Source: Allodiplogaster sudhausi
Lineage: Eukaryota; Nematoda; Chromadorea; Rhabditida; Diplogasteridae
Direction of reading: 5' to 3'
Assembly: GCA_945643635.1 (NCBI GenBank)
Contig: CALZFC010000043.1
Coordinates: forward strand, 3,746,001-3,810,000
Length of the DNA: 64,000 nucleotides
Shown here in pieces: positions 58,191 to 64,000 of this stretch. The notes beneath the pieces are model-generated. The model did not search any database, was not told the origin of the DNA, and saw only the letters and a list, made by a program, of their open reading frames with translations. Within the stretch, counting starts at the first letter, position 1. The number at the start of each line of letters is the position of its first letter. The position numbers were made by a program, and so were the translations under genes.

Positions 58191-58854
58191 AATGCAACAA
58201 AGAGAAGAAAAAGTCGGGCACGAGAGGGTTGACCAAGGAGAGAGCACAGACAAGTCGTAGAGGAGAGATGTAGGCAGAGATAATTAGAAGACATGTGCTA
58301 GTTCAGTTAGCAACGGCGAGCTTCTCCTTCTGCTTCCAAGCTTTCAGCCCGTAATTGTCATTAGAAATGTGGCGATATCTTTATTTGACTTGCAAAATAT
58401 TTTTGTTTAAATCATTTGTAAGCCACGGCGAGCTTCTCATTTGAGAAGGAACACTCATCTTTTTTTTTGGCTCATTTGCAAAACTTTGTTGACGTTGTTC
58501 TCATCCACATGTATTTTCAATCAGAAGGCTGATAGCTTTGAGCACCTTATACATGTCTACCATGTATGTATCTAATTGTAAGCACCCAGTTACGAAGGTT
58601 GTTGTGGTACTCACCATCTCTATTCTAGAAGGTGTACGGATCAGACTGCTCATTCGCATGGAGTGAGTGTTGTTCTTACTTCTCTATTCTCGATCGGTTG
58701 CCTCTCTCTCTCTAGCTCTGTCTTTATCTCACTTTCTTTCTCTCTCTCTCTCTTTCTCTTTCTCTCTCTCACTCTCTATCTCACTCTCTTTTTTCTCTCT
58801 CTCTTCTCACTCGCAGCCGTTCTCTTTCACTTTCTCTTTCTCTCTCTCTCACGC

Positions 58855-58895
<41 letters not shown>

Positions 58896-60150
58896 CACTC
58901 GGTAGCCATTCTCTTTCACTATCTCTTTCATATCTCTTTCACGTCCTATCTCCCTCTCGTTACTTCTTCCTCCCTCAGAGTCTTGCTCCATCCCCTCTTT
59001 GTCTCTACATCCTTCTACCCCATGATCCCTCGCCACTCTCCTCCTCAGCACTCAACGGATACTTGAACAGGCACTTGTTGCTATATCTTTCTGGTCATTT
59101 TCACAGTAACCAGGGAAGCAAGCGATGTGTGTACTCAGTTTGTTGATATCTTGCAATCATTATCTCGCGTCAGATGCACCCTTGCATTGATTCGTTCAAA
59201 AGTCTCCAATGTCAAGGAGTGGCACCCCCCGAGGAAGACAAGGAGAGATGGCGATCGGCAGTGAGGACGGCATCTCTGTGCCGCAGCCACAAAAGCTACA
59301 TTTTGGTATCTATAATGTTAGGCGAAAAGACAACGATTTGTATAAATAAATGATCAAGGATGCCAACTCGGCTATTTCAAGGTCGAAAGTTAAGCTCGAC
59401 TCCACGCAACTTCCTTGTCTGTGTGCAGCAGCATGTAAAGAACATCGTTCAAACTCACTAATTCAATCTTATATGCACACGTCTTCTACTCTGTAAATAA
59501 AAATAGGCTAACTGGCAGGATTGTGGAAGGACTGCCGGCCACTCCACCAATTAGCCTTCCAAATTCACGCAGGAAGGCTAACTGGCAGGATTGTTTCGTT
59601 AAGTGCACTAGGTACTCTTTGTAAATATGACCATTCACTTTTTCTTTCATCTGCACTTAATTTGTAAATTTCACTTTCTATTATGCACTTTTCGTAAATA
59701 CACTTTATGTCGGGCGTCTTCCTGGGCTTTCATTCACAGCAATACAAAGCCTGTTTTACAAGAAAGATAGTCTAAAAGTGAATAAAATGGATACGGGATT
59801 GTTCTAAGCAGGAGTATACAAGGAAAATCAGTCTTATAACAAGGCACAGCACGATCGGGGAAGAGAAAAAACAAAGAGCTTATAAGGAACATCAGCATTA
59901 TTAATGGCACAGAATGAAAGGTCAAGCAATTACACAAGCATCTTAAGGAAATGAGCAGCAAAACACAAGTACAGATCACCGGAATTGGAAAACATATAGT
60001 ATTCTTATAATACAGACAAAAAGTGAGCCATCTTGTTAATATTAAGGTGACCATTCACATAGCAATCACTGCCAGCCAATTTACAAGGAATATTCATTAA
60101 TAATGTCGAAATGCGACACGAGAATTAACAACGAGGGCTTGATAGCATAA
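57070..60150. other. Intergenic, microsatellite-rich; no supported gene
   Basis: Contains CT tracts (57,420-57,575 and 58,690-58,895), GA tracts (57,880-57,901 and 58,088-58,185), a repeated ACGGCGAGCTTCTC (58,309 and 58,424) and a repeated GGCTAACTGGCAGGATTGT (59,506 and 59,575). A frame at about 59,215-59,340 (APPEEDKERWRSAVRTASLC) may be the tail of a dead retroelement. Confidence 0.5.
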
Positions 60151-60179
60151 GAGAATAGAATATTAACCGATGAGGAAGA

Positions 60180-61870
60180 AATCTTGTGCTTCTTCATGAC
60201 CGGAATTTACCAAGCACTTTCATGACCGACGAGGAGCGAACTCGCCCTTCTTCATTCAATATTCCGGAGCTGTTGCGGTCGTGGAGTGGTAGAATTCGAC
60301 TCGTTCGACTGAATTATTTCGCACTTATTCGTGTTTAAATTTTTTTTAGGTTACTTAAAAAGAAGAAAAAGACAATCAAATAATAATCAGACGAATCTCA
60401 CAGGAATTCTTCATTAGAAAAAATAAAGAATACCAGAATTAGCTAAAACAATTTCAACAAGCACATACCGTATTTAGCAGGCCTTGGCTGATCAGAAGCT
60501 GCCGTAGAAGAGTACGGTAGACACAATGAAGATAGAAGGGCCGTCTCGAAGCTATCCGCCAGCACGTATCTGCAAGATCATCGCTAACTACAACTTCTTT
60601 CCTGAATCCACCTATTCGAAATGAGAAAAATACCGAAAAAGTAGAGGAATTTTAAAATAGCCCAAGCATTTACCCTTTACACAATTCCTATAAAATTCTT
60701 CCATTTTCGTGCAAATCTTAGTATTCCCAAAAATCGAGGTGTTCCGGCTACAAAAGAGTTGGCCAGAAGAGTAAAACAAAAGAGTTAAACTAACAGTCCT
60801 GCAGATCCACTCATGCGCTAAAGTAAGTGCCGCTTCCCTCAGAGAGTACTCGAAGTAACTACAGCATACCCCAGATCTCTGGAATAGAAAAAAAAAGAAT
60901 AAAATAATCAAAACACTACGCGCACTGCTAACTTCTGGTTGTGATCCTTGAGATGCAGCGTGGGACGGCGTGGCGTGTCTCTGAGGCTGCTTAGCCGGCT
61001 CATCGTTCTCGCAGCCCCTGCCAGACCAGGCCATTATCGGCTGCAGCTCCATCACTCCCTTGAATAGTCACTATCTTACTATTCATGACTGACAAACCTG
61101 GCTAAGTAAGGCTAACCTGGCTAACCTGGATATATATGAAGATTTGATGTTTACAAAACCTTTCACTCGGAAGCAGTCTTCTAATCATTCATTAACTTTC
61201 CCGCGAAGACTAATCGTTGCTGCTGTGGCGGGATTCCTTCCTTCTTCTCTTTTATCCACTCCACCTTATCAATCGGTTCCATATCTAACTCGACTTCCTT
61301 GCCGGTTTACTTCAGTATTCTACAATAAATATGGGTAACTACAAAACCGTTTAAAAAGTTGGAATATCATCGCTCAAGTTCAATAAAGATGCCAACTTTG
61401 CATAGAAAAAAAATACACATCCGCTTTAAGTCCTGCACTTCTTCTAGATCAAGAACACTCGGCTAAATCGAAAGCTTACTTTTACGTCGCTGTCATCGGT
61501 AGTGATGACAACGCAATCATCCTGCTTCTGACTGGGCAAGCCGTAGCACTGCCCGAAAACACTCTGCGCGTCTGCTGTCATTGCGTATCTAAAAGAATAA
61601 TATAATTGGCCGAAAATAGCAAGCGCAAGGTTACCGATAACCACTGAATCACAAACAAAGTAGAAGGATCCCCAAATTTGTTCAAGGTGCAATCACATTT
61701 TATTAACCGATAGCTTCGCTGGAGGAAGAGACGGAGCGAGCCGACAAAAAAGCAGCGACTCGAGATGGATCGATGCGAAGGACTGCGAGGAGCTCTTCGC
61801 AGTGCTGATTAGCAGCAAGGTCGCTCGAAACGAACCGGCGTGCTTGCTTGCAATTCGCATCTAGCACTTA
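60180..61870 (-). CDS. Multi-exon gene of unknown function
   Basis: Exon candidates 5' to 3': [20 protein letters not shown] with [20 protein letters not shown] (about 61,862-61,708), [20 protein letters not shown] with [14 protein letters not shown] (about 61,590-61,483, donor GTAAGC), [20 protein letters not shown] (61,052 on), [20 protein letters not shown] (about 60,884-60,805), [20 protein letters not shown] with [20 protein letters not shown] (about 60,605-60,475, donor GTATGT), and a short last exon near 60,300-60,245. Three junctions agree in phase; others do not, so some borders are wrong or the gene is two genes. No recognised domain. Confidence 0.4.
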
Positions 61871-62059
61871 ATAAGCACATAATTACACGAAAATGGCAAC
61901 TGCATGAGAACCAGAACGTCAAGAAAGCACGCTATCAAAAAAAATAACAACAACCGCTAAACTTGTCTCAACTTGTTCGCTAGGTGCAATTTCTGAATTA
62001 GGCATTTTCGAAATTCCTGTCAGTTAGCCTTCCAAATCATGTTGCTCAGGTAAAAAGCG

Positions 62060-62300
62060 AATGGCCAATTCCCCTCGCGGTAATGGTGAACCACGGAGGG
62101 TACCCCCTTCCGGTTTGAGAGAATTTTGGTGCGTCGAACTGTACATTTCTTAAGTTTTCCACAATCGTATTGTGTGACACAAACGGAACGGAACTTCAAA
62201 ATCATTTTCGAAGGTGAAATTGCTGGCAAATTGCCAGTTGCCATAATTTTCAAATTAATGCCCACATATTACGATAACTTTTGGAGGGAGGTGCTCTGGT
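62060..62300 (-). mobile_element. Truncated MITE related to 39,429-39,812
   Basis: CACGGAGGGTACCCCCTTCC starts the terminal repeat at about 62,093, and the internal TTTGTGTGACACAAACGGAA-like sequence follows. The other end is missing after about 62,290. Confidence 0.75.
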
Positions 62301-62688
62301 TTTCCCGAGTGAGCATAATTATACTGGTTTCAAGCCTAAGCGCACCTTTTGTTTGAACCTAAACTGTCTAAGTTAGGTCGAACAAAAATGTAATTCGGCT
62401 CGAAAGCCTCAAAATTAGGTCCAACTTTTGCCTGATTAGGCAAATGTCAAATGCTTTATCTGTTGGTAATAAATACGATTTTTGACCATTCAACGAACCA
62501 TTTACAAGCATAGCAGATGAGCAACATGTCAAAATAGTGACGAAATTATCCTATTTAAATCCAAAGTAGCTCCAGTGCTAATCGAACGACATTCTTTGTT
62601 GTAAAAAAACGTTATTCTTTAAACTATTCACAGACTATCAGATAACGATAACTATTCACAGACGGGAAATTACTGGAATAGAAGGAAA

Positions 62689-62810
62689 AATATATGTTAC
62701 CCATAAAACCCACAGAAAGGCACAGAAGAGAATCAGAGGGAGAAATATATGCTACCCATAAAACTCACAGAAAGTCACAGAAAAGAAATAGGAGAGGGAA
62801 TATGACGGCT
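62689..62810 (+). repeat. Imperfect tandem repeat, 2 x about 59 bp
   Basis: ATATATG(T/C)TACCCATAAAAC then CACAGAAAG(G/T)CACAGAA, two copies. Confidence 0.8.
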
Positions 62811-62829
62811 GACTTTCGTGGTGGCGACC

Positions 62830-63982
62830 TTACTCCATCTCATTCTGCGAGCCGCCGTTGTTTCTGCCTCCGCTTGCCTTGAACTTCGATCGTGCGTTGG
62901 TCCTGAAAATGATGCAATTCAGTAGACTTAGCGAATTTTTATGTTGTTTTATATAGAAAAAATGCACTGTTAAAAACATACGTGTAGTATGTGAAGTAAT
63001 GGGACCACAGATCACAGACGGTGCTCTCGATCGCATTTTTCTTCTTCTCGTCGCCATCAGGGAAGGTGATAGAGGCCAAGAAAGCATCTGAAATCAAAAT
63101 TTGCAATCAGATGTGAGGAGAGACTATAACAGAATCATACCTAAAAATAATTATGGCATAAAAAACACATACCGACATATGCATTGAGGATGGAAGACGG
63201 TATCGCGGTCTTCCCGTCATTCGGCTTCGCAGCAACAGTGTATCGGTGCCGGACTCGCATCGGGATGATCTTAAGTATGCACATTTGGCTAAAATTTTTG
63301 GTATAATGAAGAGTTATCGAACCTGCTCAATGGCATGACGAGAAACGTGCTTAACGACGTTTCGCAGGGAGTTACTCGCTGATGGGATTGAACCGAAGAC
63401 CTCGATTATGTCGCTTTTCCCTAAGTGAAAGTAGATTTGAATAGGAACAGAATGGAATGAGTAAAATCGAACCTCCCGCAATAGGAGCGAACAAGAATGT
63501 AGGTGAACAAGACAACGCTTGGGCTTCTCGTCTGTTGAACGTAACCTCCAGAGTTTCCTGAGGCGAACGAGACAGTCAGTTTTAACTAAACTTATTTGTC
63601 TGCATAACCTTGTCAACAGGACCCTTTCTATCCTTGAAAACTCGACGCTCAGTTGAAAATTCCATCTAAGAATAAACTTTTTAATCTGTACGTGCTTTTT
63701 TTAATTTTCTGAAAAAGATTTCAGAACTGACGTATCTGAGCATGCCGATGAGGGTAGCGTAAACGGGGAACATTTCCTCAGAGCAATTTCGCGCCAACTC
63801 AGACAGGGTACGGTATGAAATTCCCGTCATGTCACGCGTTTCAGATTTGAACTTCTCCTTGGAAAAGGTAACTTGTTCTACTAGGATTTTAAGCTGCTAA
63901 AATAGCTAGACCTAACCTTCCCACGTTGAATATCCTCAGAATTATCGCCCAGATCGATGAAAAATTCACCAATCTTCGTCAT
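62830..63982 (-). CDS. 8-exon gene of unknown function; 5' end may lie beyond the window
   Basis: Exons 63,982-63,917; 63,857-63,732; 63,665-63,609; 63,557-63,473; 63,420-63,323; 63,269-63,173; 63,087-62,982 and 62,902-62,830 join with every phase correct into 235 residues. Landmarks: MTKIGEFFIDLGDNSEDIQR, ISYRTLSELARNCSEEMFPV, VTFNRREAQALSCSPTFLFA, GKSDIIEVFGSIPSASNSLR, PMRVRHRYTVAAKPNDGKTA, AFLASITFPDGDEKKKNAIE, LWSHYFTYYT and a flexible Gly/Asn tail ending GGSQNEME. No signal peptide, membrane segment or known motif is seen. The first ATG (63,982) follows GTAAGTTTTGT at the edge, so an earlier exon ending at about 63,994 is possible. The strict phase agreement makes it a real gene; its family is unknown to me. 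Confidence 0.7.
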
Positions 63983-64000
63983 ACAAAACTTACCGTCACC

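Overview
The window is eukaryotic and almost certainly nematode. Candidate genes are split by short introns (about 35-250 nt) with pyrimidine-rich TTTCAG-type acceptors. Cuticle-collagen-type Gly-X-Y exons with a CPSGPPGP start and a DAGYCHC end occur at two places, and a leucine-rich ZYG-11-like reading frame is present. Species cannot be read from the sequence. GA/CT microsatellites and decayed transposons fill much of the DNA.

Layout. 1-3,660: a zinc-knuckle, RG-tailed ORF, a broken ZYG-11-like LRR gene (minus) and a non-LTR reverse transcriptase relic (minus). 3,660-11,720: copy A of a segmental duplication, with a minisatellite, a decayed cysteine-rich secreted-protein gene, a ubiquitin reading frame carrying an in-frame TAG (minus) and a Ty3/gypsy integrase relic. 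11,720-15,920: a collagen tail fragment and a TBC (Rab-GAP)-like gene (minus) whose intron holds a 2-kb TTAA-flanked palindromic element. 16,250-19,350: intergenic, with a duplicated tRNA-related SINE. 19,360-28,777: a decayed BEL/Pao element next to a second TTAA palindrome, which itself carries a solo LTR of the same family.

28,780-37,930: repeats, GC-rich patches, a gypsy fragment, a frameshifted cuticle collagen and a multi-exon zinc-ribbon gene (minus). 38,310-42,860: copy B of the segmental duplication. It holds the intact version of the secreted-protein gene and a MITE insertion whose empty site is preserved in copy A. 43,070-64,000: the gene-rich part. It contains an unknown multi-exon gene, a complete 13-exon GRWD1 orthologue (ribosome biogenesis), two low-complexity, probably nuclear proteins, a BORCS7-like lysosome-positioning subunit on the plus strand, an unknown gene at 60.2-61.9 kb, and a well-supported 8-exon unknown gene at the right edge.

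The neighbouring genes show no operon-like common pathway. The most informative material is structural: palindromic TTAA elements with pol III-like boxes, nested insertions with clean target-site duplications, and two diverged copies of one locus that report on each other's insertions and deletions. Gene models were assembled by eye from splice sites and reading-frame phase; no homology search was run.
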